A stretch of DNA of 64,000 nucleotides, taken from the NCBI RefSeq assembly GCF_900626095.1, contig NZ_UYZZ01000004.1, positions 310,001 to 374,000 on the forward strand, given 5' to 3'. A program made the position numbers and the translations under genes. Positions 35,324 to 44,442 of the stretch are shown here, one piece after another (the stretch's first letter is position 1; every line of letters begins with the position of its first letter). The notes beneath the pieces are model-generated. The model was not told the origin of the DNA, ran no database searches, and saw nothing but the letters and a program-made list of their open reading frames with translations. Source of the DNA: Clostridium rectalis. GTDB taxonomy: Bacteria > Bacillota > Clostridia > Clostridiales > Clostridiaceae.

Positions 35324-35866
35324 CTATCTAAGTTTAACTATAGTTTGTTCTCCACCTAATAAAGATGCATCAAAAACTAATTCTAAATCTTTTTGACCTT
35401 TAGGAACTTCAACTACATAAACACCAGTCATTTTTCTACCCACAGCTAGTTCTCCATCTAATTGACCAGCATCAGCGGCAGACTGACCTGTTAAAGAATA
35501 CTTACAGTCTCTCCCGTCTTTGTCCACAACCTTAAACATTAACATAGAAGAAATTGATTGTTTTTCTTTTGATGTGTTTTCAATAGTACAATCTACTGCA
35601 AAAAATTCATTACCTTCTTCTGGCTTAAGTATATCTGATGGTTTAACTGTATAAACTTTGTTAACAGTTACTTTGAAGTCCTTTAGTTTTATTGCATCAC
35701 CAACTTTAAATACTTTAGGTTCATCTTTCTTTTCTTCTGTTGCTGTGGCTTTAGAATCAGCTTTTTCTGCCTTATCTTTTCCACCACAAGCAGTTAAGCT
35801 TGAAACCATAATAAGTGTTAGAAGCATAAAACACAATTTTTTTTAAAAAAACTTTTTGTTTGTCAT
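35324..35866 (-). pseudogene. DUF4352-like lipoprotein with in-frame stop in the signal peptide
   Basis: The frame from a GGGGGG ribosome site and ATG at 35866 reads MTNKKFF, then TAA (35845-35843), then KKLCFMLLTLIMVSSLTAC in the same frame. Joined, it gives a textbook lipoprotein signal with lipobox SLTAC and a K/E-rich linker. The body (VGDAIKLKDFKVTVNKV, AVDCTIENTSKEKQSI, VVEVPKGQKDLELVFD) matches DUF4352-like Ig-type lipoproteins. The stop sits at a T7/A8 junction; an A in place of the last T would restore AAA. It may still be made from the TTG/ATG at 35836/35827, or the stop may be a sequence error. Confidence 0.7.
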
Positions 35867-36024
35867 GTATGTTTCCCCCCTGTAAAATAATCATTGTAAT
35901 TATAACAAATTTTACAATGTTTTGCAAATTATAAATATTAATAACAAATTAAAACAAAATAACAATAATTAATTATTTTTACTTAAATAATAATAATTAA
36001 CTTATTTATAATTGATTAAGTATT

Positions 36025-36906
36025 TTACCCGTTTATGATTTGTCCTCCATTTATATGTATAACTTCACCTGATACATAAGAGGCGTGGCTAGAGGCTAAA
36101 TATACATAGGCTGAACATAGTTCCACAGGCTGACCAGGCCTTCCCATTTTAGTATTAGAACCGAATTTTGAAACCTCTGTTACATCAAAAGATGAGGGTA
36201 TAAGGGGAGTCCATATTGGACCTGGAGCTACTGCATTTACTCTTATACCAATAGGTGCCAAGGAGAGACTTAAGGAACGAGTAAATGCAACTATTGCACC
36301 CTTACTTGCGGAATAATCAATTAAAAGTTCATTTCCCTTATATGCTGTAATGGAAGTCGTATTTATAATAGAAGAACCTTGAGATAGATGAGGTAGTGCG
36401 GCTTTTACTAAATAAAACATACTAAATATATTTGTGGCAAAGGTTTTTTCTAATTGAGCTTTTGTTATGTTTTCTATACTATTTTGTACATATTGAACCC
36501 CTGCATTATTAATAAGTATGTCTAGTTTATTAAAGCTTTTTACAGTTTCAGCTATGGCTTTATTACAAAAGTTTTCATCTGTAATATCGCCAGGTATTAG
36601 AAGGCACCTTTTACCAAGAGATTCTATTATTGTTTGAGTCTCTTTAGCATCTTCATGTTCATCATAATATACTATTGAAATATCCGCTCCTTCCTTTGCA
36701 AAGGCAACTGCAACGGCCCTACCTATACCGCTATCACCACCGGTTATTAAAGCTACTTTATTTATTAGTTTTGAGGAGGCTATATAGTTTGGGTTATCAA
36801 AAATTGGTCTAGGATTCATAGCAGATTCTATACCAGGATGTTTTGTTTGGTGCTGACCTTTTAAAGATTTAGGAAAACTATTTATAAAGTTTAAATTTTC
36901 ATCCAT
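36025..36906 (-). CDS. Short-chain dehydrogenase/reductase (general-stress type)
   Basis: 293 residues. The ~45-residue N-terminal extension with LKGQHQTKHPGIESAMNPRP is typical of the YdaD/YhdF-like SDR group. The cofactor motif is TGGDSGIG (55-62), the NNAG motif is ILINNAGVQY and the catalytic Tyr-Lys is DYSASKGA near residue 200. It reduces or oxidises an unknown alcohol/carbonyl in the cytosol with NAD(P). In Bacillus such genes are general-stress regulated. A ribosome-like AAAGAAGG precedes the ATG. No partner gene. Confidence 0.9.
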   Translation of the reverse strand: MDENLNFINSFPKSLKGQHQTKHPGIESAMNPRPIFDNPNYIASSKLINKVALITGGDSGIGRAVAVAFAKEGADISIVYYDEHEDAKETQTIIESLGKRCLLIPGDITDENFCNKAIAETVKSFNKLDILINNAGVQYVQNSIENITKAQLEKTFATNIFSMFYLVKAALPHLSQGSSIINTTSITAYKGNELLIDYSASKGAIVAFTRSLSLSLAPIGIRVNAVAPGPIWTPLIPSSFDVTEVSKFGSNTKMGRPGQPVELCSAYVYLASSHASYVSGEVIHINGGQIING

Positions 36907-37083
36907 TTTAAAGCCTTCTTTCTTTATAATATTTATTGGTTAATTGCTGGCTCTAATGCTTATATCTTTTAGATTAAGGTAAAGAGCCACTACGCCTTAG
37001 GATAACCATTTCTAAAACTTTAGAAGGGGGGATTTTCTCTAAAGATAAGAAATCTTTTAATAATTTTAGTATTAGTATTTTAT

Positions 37084-37125
37084 AAAAAAAAAATTCCTCT
37101 ATTATGATATTAATCATAATAGAGG
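37084..37125 (-). terminator. Terminator of the propeller-protein gene
   Basis: CCTCTATTATGAT (37096-37108) pairs perfectly with ATCATAATAGAGG (37113-37125). The A run at 37084-37093 gives the U tract on the minus strand. Confidence 0.85.
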
Positions 37126-37160
37126 GGAGGGTTTAAATTGGGTTTATTATATTTTAATAA

Positions 37161-38393
37161 CTAGTAAGCATATCTATGAATAACAGAATTGTTTCTACCT
37201 TGAGCAAAAACATCTATTCTATTTCTGTCCCAAGATACGGAAGTAGGTTCAGAAGTTAGGTAGCCGCCTAAGCCGCCCCAGTTACTCCATCTAGAACCAT
37301 TCCAATATTTATATATTAAATTGTTTCCTCTTCCTCTAGCGAAAACGTCTATTCTGTTATTTCCTCTTGAAGAAGCGCAAGGAGCTGAAGTTAGATAACC
37401 ACCGAGGTCTTCCCAATCACTCCATCTAGAACCATTCCACCACTTATGGATTAAAGTATTTCTAACGCCTCTAGCAAAAACATCTATTCTATTAGGCCCC
37501 CAAGATACTGAAGCTGGAGCGGAGGTTAGTTGGCCACCTAAAGCTTCCCAATCACTCCACTTAGAGCCATTCCACCATTTATGATAAAGTTGATTATCTG
37601 TTCCACGGCAGAAACAATCAAGTCTATTTGCTGCCCATGAACAGATTGAAGGAGCAGAGGTTAACTTTCCACCTAGATTTTCCCAGGCACTCCACCTAGA
37701 GCCATCCCACCATTTGTGGTACATGGAATTATCTGTTCCTCTTACAACAACATCTATTCTATTTGGACCCCAGGACACTGCTCCTGGTGATGAGGTTAAA
37801 ATTCCTCCAAGGTCCTCCCAGTTATACCATCTTCCGTTGGCAAACCAGCTGTGAATTAATTCATTTTTAGTACCTCTTGCAAATAAATCTAGTCTTCCTC
37901 TTGCCCAAGAGGATACTGCGGGACCAGAGGTTATTCTACCAGGTAGTGTTTCCCAAGGACGCCATCTTAGGGAACCAGGGTTTGGCATCATCATATTTTC
38001 CTGTCTAGAGTCATCTAATGTGTCATCATAGGAATCTTCATATAAAAGAGGGTCCTCTATATAACCATTAGTCTCTACTGCATCCATGTACTCGTCATCT
38101 AAGTAATTATTAGTTTCTAAAGTATCATTGTAGTAGTCATCTAAGTAATTATTTGCTTCCATGTCATTTATATAGTCATTATCTAAGTAGCTATTAGTTT
38201 CTATTTCGTTTATAAATTCACTATCCAAATCTTCATCTAGATATCTGTAATTCATAGGATAATGTTTATTGTAGTTATAATTATAATGGTAAGGCTTACC
38301 ATAATTCATAAAATTCCAGTAATAGTACCACATCCATGGATTACATCCATTACACATACAGTTAGATGAATTCATAAAAGGACAATTATACAT
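37161..38393 (-). CDS. Six-repeat PLL/DUF346-like propeller with Tyr/Asn-rich head
   Basis: 410 residues. Residues 1-60 are Cys/Trp/Tyr/Asn-rich (CMCNGCNPWMWYYYWNF, HYNYNYNKHYPMNY). Residues ~50-130 repeat a 13-14-residue acidic unit (ETNSYLDNDYINDM, EANNYLDDYYNDTL, ETNNYLDDEYMDAV). The rest carries six repeats of ~48 residues marked W..WE.LGG.LTS.P...SW..NRID.F.RG..N.L.HKWW, the PLL-type / DUF346 beta-propeller, probably a sugar-binding fold. There is no signal peptide. The head looks like a spore-coat or sticky surface protein. A GGAGGCG site precedes the ATG. Function unproved. Confidence 0.7.
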   Translation of the reverse strand: MYNCPFMNSSNCMCNGCNPWMWYYYWNFMNYGKPYHYNYNYNKHYPMNYRYLDEDLDSEFINEIETNSYLDNDYINDMEANNYLDDYYNDTLETNNYLDDEYMDAVETNGYIEDPLLYEDSYDDTLDDSRQENMMMPNPGSLRWRPWETLPGRITSGPAVSSWARGRLDLFARGTKNELIHSWFANGRWYNWEDLGGILTSSPGAVSWGPNRIDVVVRGTDNSMYHKWWDGSRWSAWENLGGKLTSAPSICSWAANRLDCFCRGTDNQLYHKWWNGSKWSDWEALGGQLTSAPASVSWGPNRIDVFARGVRNTLIHKWWNGSRWSDWEDLGGYLTSAPCASSRGNNRIDVFARGRGNNLIYKYWNGSRWSNWGGLGGYLTSEPTSVSWDRNRIDVFAQGRNNSVIHRYAY

Positions 38394-38584
38394 AATACGC
38401 CTCCATACAATACTAATTATATAATATTCAATTTATTGTAATTTGTTACTATATGTTTAAAAAAGTTAAGTATAAAAACATAATGAACAGTAATCAAATT
38501 GGCACATATTTATATATTAGATAAGCTGGGAATTAATATTATAATTTATAAAACTTTTAAATAAGATTGAATGGAGGGGGATAT

Positions 38585-39589
38585 ATGAAGAAAGTAGCGG
38601 ATGCGGTATTTGAAGGGGGAGGAGTTAAAGCTATAGGTTTTGCAGGTGCATTAAAAGTTATGGAAAACCATGGGTATAATTTTAGAAATATAGCTGGAAC
38701 TTCTGCTGGTTCTATAGTAGGGGCTCTTTTATCTGTAGGTTATTGTGCAAATGAAATAAAAGGTATGATGAGTAGTTTAGATTATAGCAAAATGAAGGAT
38801 AGGGGAGGACTAAATATACCAGGAATAACTCCATTTAACAATATTATTTTTAATAAAGGATTATATAAAGGAAATTATATAGAAAATTGGATGGAAACTA
38901 TGCTCCAAAAGAAGCTGAAGTTGAATAGAAAAGTAAAATTTAAGGATTTAATCATTCCAAATGAATTTGGCATACTTATTAATAATAAAAAATATAAAAG
39001 AAAGTATAAACTTCACATAATAGCTACGGATATTACCAGGGAAAAGATGATTATTTTACCTGAGGATATTAAAGATTATGGTATAGAGCCAGATGAATTG
39101 GAGGTAAGTTTAGCGGTAAGAATGAGTATTAGTATTCCTTATTTCTTTCAACCAGTAATGATAAAAAGTTCTATAGATGGATGGAAATATTTTATGGTAG
39201 ATGGTGGATTATTAAGTAATTATCCTGTATGGTTGTTTGATAACGGCATTGAACCAACTTGGCCTACCATAGGATTTAAACTTGTGGACAAAGAAAAAGA
39301 TAATAAAAAAAATAAAGTGACTAATATAATTAATTATAGTAAAGCTGTAGTTGAAACATCACTTAAAAGTGCCATAGATATGGATGTTATAAATATTAAT
39401 AGTTTAAGAACCCTAGAGATAGATACTTTAGGGGTGAAGGCTACAGAATTTAATATTTCAAAAGACAAGGCAATGGAATTATATAGATGTGGAGAAAGTT
39501 GTGCTTTAGAATTCTTAAATGGTTTTAGTAGTAGGTATACAATGTATTTATCTTTAAGAAAAAAATATGGACATAAGAAACTTGTTTAG
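38585..39589 (+). CDS. Patatin-like phospholipase
   Basis: 334 residues from ATG 38585 (GGAGGGGG at 38573-38580; a TTG at 38567 lies before it). The oxyanion loop is EGGGVKAIG (10-18), the nucleophile elbow GTSAG (Ser40) and the catalytic Asp in VDGGLLSNYP near residue 200, so the Ser-Asp dyad is intact. It should act as a lipid acyl hydrolase. No signal peptide; a cytosolic or membrane-face location is expected. Divergent from the propeller gene. The target lipid is unknown. Confidence 0.88.
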   Translation: MKKVADAVFEGGGVKAIGFAGALKVMENHGYNFRNIAGTSAGSIVGALLSVGYCANEIKGMMSSLDYSKMKDRGGLNIPGITPFNNIIFNKGLYKGNYIENWMETMLQKKLKLNRKVKFKDLIIPNEFGILINNKKYKRKYKLHIIATDITREKMIILPEDIKDYGIEPDELEVSLAVRMSISIPYFFQPVMIKSSIDGWKYFMVDGGLLSNYPVWLFDNGIEPTWPTIGFKLVDKEKDNKKNKVTNIINYSKAVVETSLKSAIDMDVININSLRTLEIDTLGVKATEFNISKDKAMELYRCGESCALEFLNGFSSRYTMYLSLRKKYGHKKLV

Positions 39590-39668
39590 AATTTTTCCTA
39601 AAGAAAAGAGGTGAAGATAGTAATAGATTTTCTATTGTTATATCATTAAAAGTAGTTTAGATAATAAT

Positions 39669-39705
39669 AAGTGAAAAGTAGAGGGAATCCCTTTACTTTT
39701 TACTT
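39669..39705. terminator. Long hairpin after the patatin gene
   Basis: AAGTGAAAAGTAGAGGGA (39669-39686) pairs with TCCCTTTACTTTTTACTT (39688-39705) at nearly all positions. It lies between convergent genes and can serve both. Confidence 0.7.
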
Positions 39706-39768
39706 AAATGAATTTTGTTTATTAATATATTTAACTTATTTATTATTACAAATATATAAAGGTATATT

Positions 39769-40503
39769 TTAAAAATAAATAAGTTGTCCTCTGCAGGATA
39801 TTTCCACTATATTAGTAGAAGTTTTTTCTATTTTATCATGGAATTTCTTTGTTATATAAGTATTATCCCAATAGTGCATGGGAATAAATAAGTTAGGTTT
39901 TACTTTTTCGATAAAGTATTTTCCACCTATATAGTAAAACTCTTCAAGTCTTGCATCCACAGGAAAAAAAGCAATGTCTACTTGTTCATCCATTATTTTA
40001 TGAATTTCCTTTTTAAAGTTTAATTCAGATGATACTTGCTCTTCCATGGGGTCATCTTTCCAATGCCACCAGTTAAGGTCTCCTGCGTGAAAAATAGATA
40101 TGCCATCTACAAAAACTAAATAGGAAACGCCTATATCTGTGGAACCATAAGTTTTGATTAATACATCGTCAATTCTAAGCTCTTTATTTTCAAATACGAT
40201 ATTATAGTTAGGTTTATATATAGGAACAGTAATATCACTGCTTAGTATATACTTTATATTAGGATTATATTTTACCCAATCTAATATAAGAGGGTTAAAG
40301 TGGTCATGATGATGATGGGATGAAAATACTAATATATTTTTTTTATCTTTAAGTTCTTCAAAGTCTATAACTCCATTTTCTAGACTTCTTTTATCATTTT
40401 TAGGGGTATTATTATAATAATCAAAAATTAAAAAATGATTTTTTGTTTCAACTGCAAATCCATCATGGTATAGATAGTGTATCTTTGCTTTAAATTTATT
40501 CAT
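39769..40503 (-). CDS. UlaG-like metallo-beta-lactamase-fold hydrolase
   Basis: 244 residues. The metal-binding motif is HHHHDH (63-68), followed by a later HAGDLNWWHWKDD and PMHYWD. This is the short MBL-fold group that includes UlaG-type lactonases. AAAGGTGG precedes the ATG. A single gene with no functional partner nearby. The substrate is unknown; the HAGDLN loop resembles that of UlaG lactonase but no ascorbate genes are present. Confidence 0.85.
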   Translation of the reverse strand: MNKFKAKIHYLYHDGFAVETKNHFLIFDYYNNTPKNDKRSLENGVIDFEELKDKKNILVFSSHHHHDHFNPLILDWVKYNPNIKYILSSDITVPIYKPNYNIVFENKELRIDDVLIKTYGSTDIGVSYLVFVDGISIFHAGDLNWWHWKDDPMEEQVSSELNFKKEIHKIMDEQVDIAFFPVDARLEEFYYIGGKYFIEKVKPNLFIPMHYWDNTYITKKFHDKIEKTSTNIVEISCRGQLIYF

Positions 40504-40890
40504 ATAAAAACCACCTTTTGTTTAAAAAATAGTGATAAATTAAGAGTAATTAAGATTTTCACTGAATAAAGTATAGTATAAGAAAGATTAAATTTCAATC
40601 TTAAACATATATAACAAATATGAAGATTATCGTAATAAAACTTAATATATTCTTAAAATTATAAATAAACTGTTACAAATAAGATTTTTAAATTGTTGTA
40701 TGTTAATATATTTAATGTAGAATATATTAAATATATTAAGTTTTTAATTTTTTTAACTTATTTGTTACTAATTAAAATAAAATATGATATATTATATAAT
40801 TGTAATACAATAAATGCGTCTAAGTTTTATTTTTTGCAATCATTTAATTACATATTAAGGAAAAGTAGCGAATTTATTTTGGAAAGGTAA
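40504..40890. other. 387-base gap; TATAAT and palindrome before VanW gene
   Basis: A TATAAT at 40795-40800 and TTGTAATACAA (40800-40810) lie 90 bases before the VanW gene and could be its -10 and start region. No good -35. An ACAAATAAG/CTTATTTGT inverted pair (40675-40683 and 40757-40765) was seen. An ORF at 40693-40890 is low-complexity and not counted. Confidence 0.4.
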
Positions 40891-42204
40891 GTGAAAGATA
40901 TGCTATTAGAAACTAATACTGAAACAAGTACACAAAATAGCAGAAGGAAAAAGAGAAAAAGTAAGAATAAGAAAAAAATGCCTATTATAATTGTAAGCAT
41001 TTTAATTTTTGCATTAGTGGTAACTGCTATAACAAAAGGAATAAGTATGTATATGACTTTAAGCAAGTACAATGACCTAGTATATCCTAATGTTTATGTG
41101 AATAATATAAATATCGGTGGTAAGACAAAAGATGAGGCATTAACAATATTATCACAAAACTATAAGAACGGAAATTTGAAGAGAAATATAAATATAACTG
41201 TAAATGATAAAAAATATTCATTAAACTTTTCTAAACTTGACATGCAGTATAATTTCGAAGAGGTGGTAAATACTGCCTTTAATTATGAAAAAGATAAGGG
41301 TGCATTTGAAAGATATAAAGCTATAAGAGAACCCAAACCCATGAAATTAGATTTAAAATATAAATACAGCTTAGCGGAAGTAGACAAACTTATTAAACAA
41401 ATAGAAAATGAGAATAATAAAAATGCTGTAGATGCTACAATAACAAAGGTTGGAGAAGGCTTTAATGTAACTTCAGAACAATCTGGAAGAAAAGTAGATA
41501 AGGATAACATAAAAAAGCAAATAGACAAAAATATGGATATAAATTCTAAGGGAGATATATCTATAAAAGCTATAGTAAAGGAAGTTAAACCAAATGTAAC
41601 AGCAGATGTTTTAAAAACTATAAATACTAGAATATCTAGCTTCCCTACAAGTTATACCACATCTAATTCAAATAGATCTACAAATATAGAGTTATGTACA
41701 AGGACTATAGATAAAAAACTTGTAATGCCAGGAGAGACTTTTAGCTTTAACGATACCACTGGAGAAAGAGGAGAAAAAAATGGTTATAAACCTGCTAAAG
41801 TAATTGTTGGAGACAAGTTTGTAGATGATTTTGGTGGAGGGGTTTGTCAAGTATCTAGTACACTATACAATGCAATATTAAGAGCAAACATACTTCCTAC
41901 AGAAAGAACTCATCATACATTTGCATCTACTTATGTACCTCTTGGTATGGATGCTACTGTAGACTATGGAAACATAGATTATAAATTTAAAAATACTTTA
42001 CCATATCCTATATATATAGAAGGGGTAATAAATAATAAGACAGTTACTTTTAATATATACTCAAATTCAAGTTTAACAAATAGAAGATATGATCTTGTAA
42101 ATGAGGTAAATGGTAATAAAGTTAGTGTTTATAAAGTTACTTATGAAAATGGTAAGCAAACTTCTAAAATATTAGTAAGTACAGACGTGTATAAAGAGCA
42201 ATAA
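40891..42204 (+). CDS. VanW-family, PG-binding-4-domain membrane protein
   Basis: 437 residues. A basic N-terminus (RRKKRKSKNKKK), a single membrane helix at ~31-48, an outside region resembling the PG_binding_4 domain (PNVYVNNINIGGKTKDEALTIL), and the VanW domain (NIELCTRTIDKKLVMPGETFSFNDTTGERGEKNGYKPAKVI, FGGGVCQVSSTLYNAILRANILPTERTHHTF). VanW proteins are linked with glycopeptide-resistance clusters but the function is not settled. GTG 40891 has only three bases after GGAAAGG; ATG 40900 is possible. It probably acts on the cell wall outside. Confidence 0.85.
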   Translation: MKDMLLETNTETSTQNSRRKKRKSKNKKKMPIIIVSILIFALVVTAITKGISMYMTLSKYNDLVYPNVYVNNINIGGKTKDEALTILSQNYKNGNLKRNINITVNDKKYSLNFSKLDMQYNFEEVVNTAFNYEKDKGAFERYKAIREPKPMKLDLKYKYSLAEVDKLIKQIENENNKNAVDATITKVGEGFNVTSEQSGRKVDKDNIKKQIDKNMDINSKGDISIKAIVKEVKPNVTADVLKTINTRISSFPTSYTTSNSNRSTNIELCTRTIDKKLVMPGETFSFNDTTGERGEKNGYKPAKVIVGDKFVDDFGGGVCQVSSTLYNAILRANILPTERTHHTFASTYVPLGMDATVDYGNIDYKFKNTLPYPIYIEGVINNKTVTFNIYSNSSLTNRRYDLVNEVNGNKVSVYKVTYENGKQTSKILVSTDVYKEQ

Positions 42205-42343
42205 AGATTATTAAATGTTTATATAGTAGGGCAAGAATTATTATTTAAAAGGCTTTTTAATAATACAGTCTTTAAGGAATTATAAATTGGATATTTATTG
42301 ATGACTTTTTATTTTAATTTTTAATTTTAATATAGAAAAGAGA

Positions 42344-42379
42344 AATTAAAAATCCCTGTGCATTTTGCACAGGGATTTT
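42344..42379. terminator. Strong terminator between VanW and dehydratase-activator genes
   Basis: AAAATCCCTGTGCA (42349-42362) pairs perfectly with TGCACAGGGATTTT (42366-42379), with an A run on the left that ends the minus-strand operon and T on the right for the plus strand. Confidence 0.9.
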
Positions 42380-42383
42380 ATGG

Positions 42384-43364
42384 TTAAGCACAAGGGTAAT
42401 TTTTATTGGTAGCATTATGATTACTCCATTTACCGCATCTATCACCAAAGCAACCAACTAAAGTATCATTATCTAGTATTTTTACTACTTCACAATTGTT
42501 AGAACAACCAGTGCATTCAAAACTTTTAGATACAAAAGTGGAATCTGCAATACTAAAGCCTCTAAAGCTAGTTTTTTTATGATTTTTCTCTAAAGTTTCT
42601 TTAGCAATTAAAGCAGCTCCAATACTTCCCATAACTTTATGGTTTTTAGGAATTATAAGTTTTTCTTTAAGGATATTTTCAAAAGCTTTTCGTATACCTG
42701 TATTTGATGCTACACCGCCTTGGAAGAATATAGGACCTTTAATTTCTTTTCCCTTTGCTACATTGTTTAAGTAATTTCTAACCAAGGCTTCACAAAGACC
42801 CCTTATTATATCACTTTGACTGTATCCCAGCTGTTGTTTGTGTATCATATCTGATTCAGCAAATACAGCGCAGCGTCCTGCAATCCTAACTGGAGTATTA
42901 GATTTTAGTGCAAAATTTCCAAAATTTTCAATTGGAATATCTAATCTTTCTGCCTGCCTATCTAAAAAGGATCCTGTACCTGCGGCGCATACTGTATTCA
43001 TTGCAAAATCAGTTACAATACCATTTCTTAGTATGATAATTTTAGAATCCTGACCACCTATTTCTATTATGGTTTGCACAGATTTGTTTTCGTAAAGGGC
43101 GGCAACAGCATGAGCAGTTATTTCATTTTTTACTGCATCAGCACCAATTAAAAATGAAGATACATTTCTACCACTACCAGTTACTCCAACAGCCTTTATC
43201 ATATGGTCACTATATTTATCCTTTAATATTTTAAAACCTTGTTGAATTACGTTTATAGGCTTTCCTTTTGTTCTTAAATATAGATCTTCTACTATATTTA
43301 AATTTTCATCTATTAGCACTATATCAGTGCTTACAGAGCCTACATCAACCCCCATATAATACAT
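42384..43364 (-). CDS. 2-hydroxyacyl-CoA dehydratase activator (BadF/BadG/HgdC ATPase)
   Basis: 326 residues from the ATG at 43364; a TTG at 43382 overlaps the ribosome site. The ASKHA-type ATPase motifs are MGVDVGSVSTDIVLID, GVTGSGRNV, IIEIGGQDSKI and FFQGGVASNTGIRKAF. The [4Fe-4S] Cys are in NTVCAAGTGSF and AGRCAVFAESD. The C-terminus adds extra Cys (CTGCSNNCEVV, GCFGDRCGKW). It uses ATP to drive a low-potential electron to a dehydratase. It overlaps the preceding gene by 20 bases, the last of a three-gene operon. Confidence 0.9.
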   Translation of the reverse strand: MYYMGVDVGSVSTDIVLIDENLNIVEDLYLRTKGKPINVIQQGFKILKDKYSDHMIKAVGVTGSGRNVSSFLIGADAVKNEITAHAVAALYENKSVQTIIEIGGQDSKIIILRNGIVTDFAMNTVCAAGTGSFLDRQAERLDIPIENFGNFALKSNTPVRIAGRCAVFAESDMIHKQQLGYSQSDIIRGLCEALVRNYLNNVAKGKEIKGPIFFQGGVASNTGIRKAFENILKEKLIIPKNHKVMGSIGAALIAKETLEKNHKKTSFRGFSIADSTFVSKSFECTGCSNNCEVVKILDNDTLVGCFGDRCGKWSNHNATNKNYPCA

Positions 43365-44442
43365 AATCTTTTCTCCTTTCAAGTAAATCTAAGAATGCTT
43401 CTATTCTAGTTACAAAACCAGCTTCTCCTGTCATTTCATCAACAATAAGGGACATAATTGGGAAATCCTTATCTTTTGATATAGAAGGAAGTATGGATTT
43501 AGAAACAATTTCTGGCATACAACCTACAGGAAATATTTGTATAGCACCATGTAGTCCTTGCTTTTGGGAAAGAACAGCTTCTCCAACGCACTCTCTTCCA
43601 AAACCGCCTATGTAATAAGGAAGGTATTTTCGAGATGCATTTTTTATACTTAAGGAATTAAGTTTTAATGGAGTTAATGCTGCATCTTTAACCCACCAAC
43701 TAGGATAAAGATATCTTTTAGTTGAAACACCATAATCCATAAGCTTATCTTCTATATATAGGTTTGAAAATGGTTCAAGTATGGTATATATTTCTCCTAT
43801 AATAGCTATTTTTAAAGGATTTTTGTTCTTATCTATTTTTATATTATCCACAGCACCTTCGTATTTTTTTAACAATTGGACCATTTCTTGTGGAGAATTA
43901 CATTCAAAGGCATCACTTTTACATTTATGAAGTAATAATTTACATTCTCCTTTATTTATTTCATAGCCTGCTAAATATCTAGTCTTTTGTTCTATTCTAT
44001 CCATTAAAGTTACAACTTTATTTGCATAATAAAGAGTTTTAAACTTATCCTTTGTATTTATAGGACTTTCTGAGGAAATTTTGCTAATCCTATTTAAAAG
44101 CTCCTTTATCCCAATATCTTTTGGATAATCTATAACAATAAAATCTACATTATAGCCTAATTTTTTTAGTATATTCATATGTAATTCACAGTACTCTCCA
44201 AACCTACAAGGTCCGCAGCTGCCAGTTATAAGCACTGTATCTGCACCACTTTCTATACTTTGAATATAGTTTCCTAAAATAATTTTAAATGGTAGACACA
44301 TTTCCTCAGGGGAATAATATGCACCTATCTGTAAAGCTTTTTTATTGCTTAAAGGTGGAATTACATAATCTATGTTTAAACCATCAAAAATTGCTTTTGC
44401 AGCAAAGCTTGCGTTACCTAGATGAGGAAAGGTTAGCTTCAT
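43345..44442 (-). CDS. HgdB-like / DUF2229-type CoA-dehydratase-related subunit
   Basis: 365 residues. The front has LTFPHLGNASFAAKAIFDGLN and the Fe-S Cys region ITGSCGPCRFGEYCELHM, ending with KDFPIMSLIVDEMTGEAGFVTRIEAFLDLL, typical of the 2-hydroxyglutaryl-CoA dehydratase / acyl-CoA-dehydratase-activase DUF2229 superfamily. AAAGGAG precedes the ATG. It overlaps the next gene by 29 bases and the activator by 20. It probably binds a double-cubane or [4Fe-4S] cluster reduced by the activator. The reaction is not known. Confidence 0.8.
   Translation of the reverse strand: MKLTFPHLGNASFAAKAIFDGLNIDYVIPPLSNKKALQIGAYYSPEEMCLPFKIILGNYIQSIESGADTVLITGSCGPCRFGEYCELHMNILKKLGYNVDFIVIDYPKDIGIKELLNRISKISSESPINTKDKFKTLYYANKVVTLMDRIEQKTRYLAGYEINKGECKLLLHKCKSDAFECNSPQEMVQLLKKYEGAVDNIKIDKNKNPLKIAIIGEIYTILEPFSNLYIEDKLMDYGVSTKRYLYPSWWVKDAALTPLKLNSLSIKNASRKYLPYYIGGFGRECVGEAVLSQKQGLHGAIQIFPVGCMPEIVSKSILPSISKDKDFPIMSLIVDEMTGEAGFVTRIEAFLDLLERRKDYVLYGG

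Noticed and set aside
40693-40890. 65-residue plus-strand ORF
   Set aside because: Low-complexity AT-driven sequence without a ribosome site; overlaps the likely promoter of the VanW gene.
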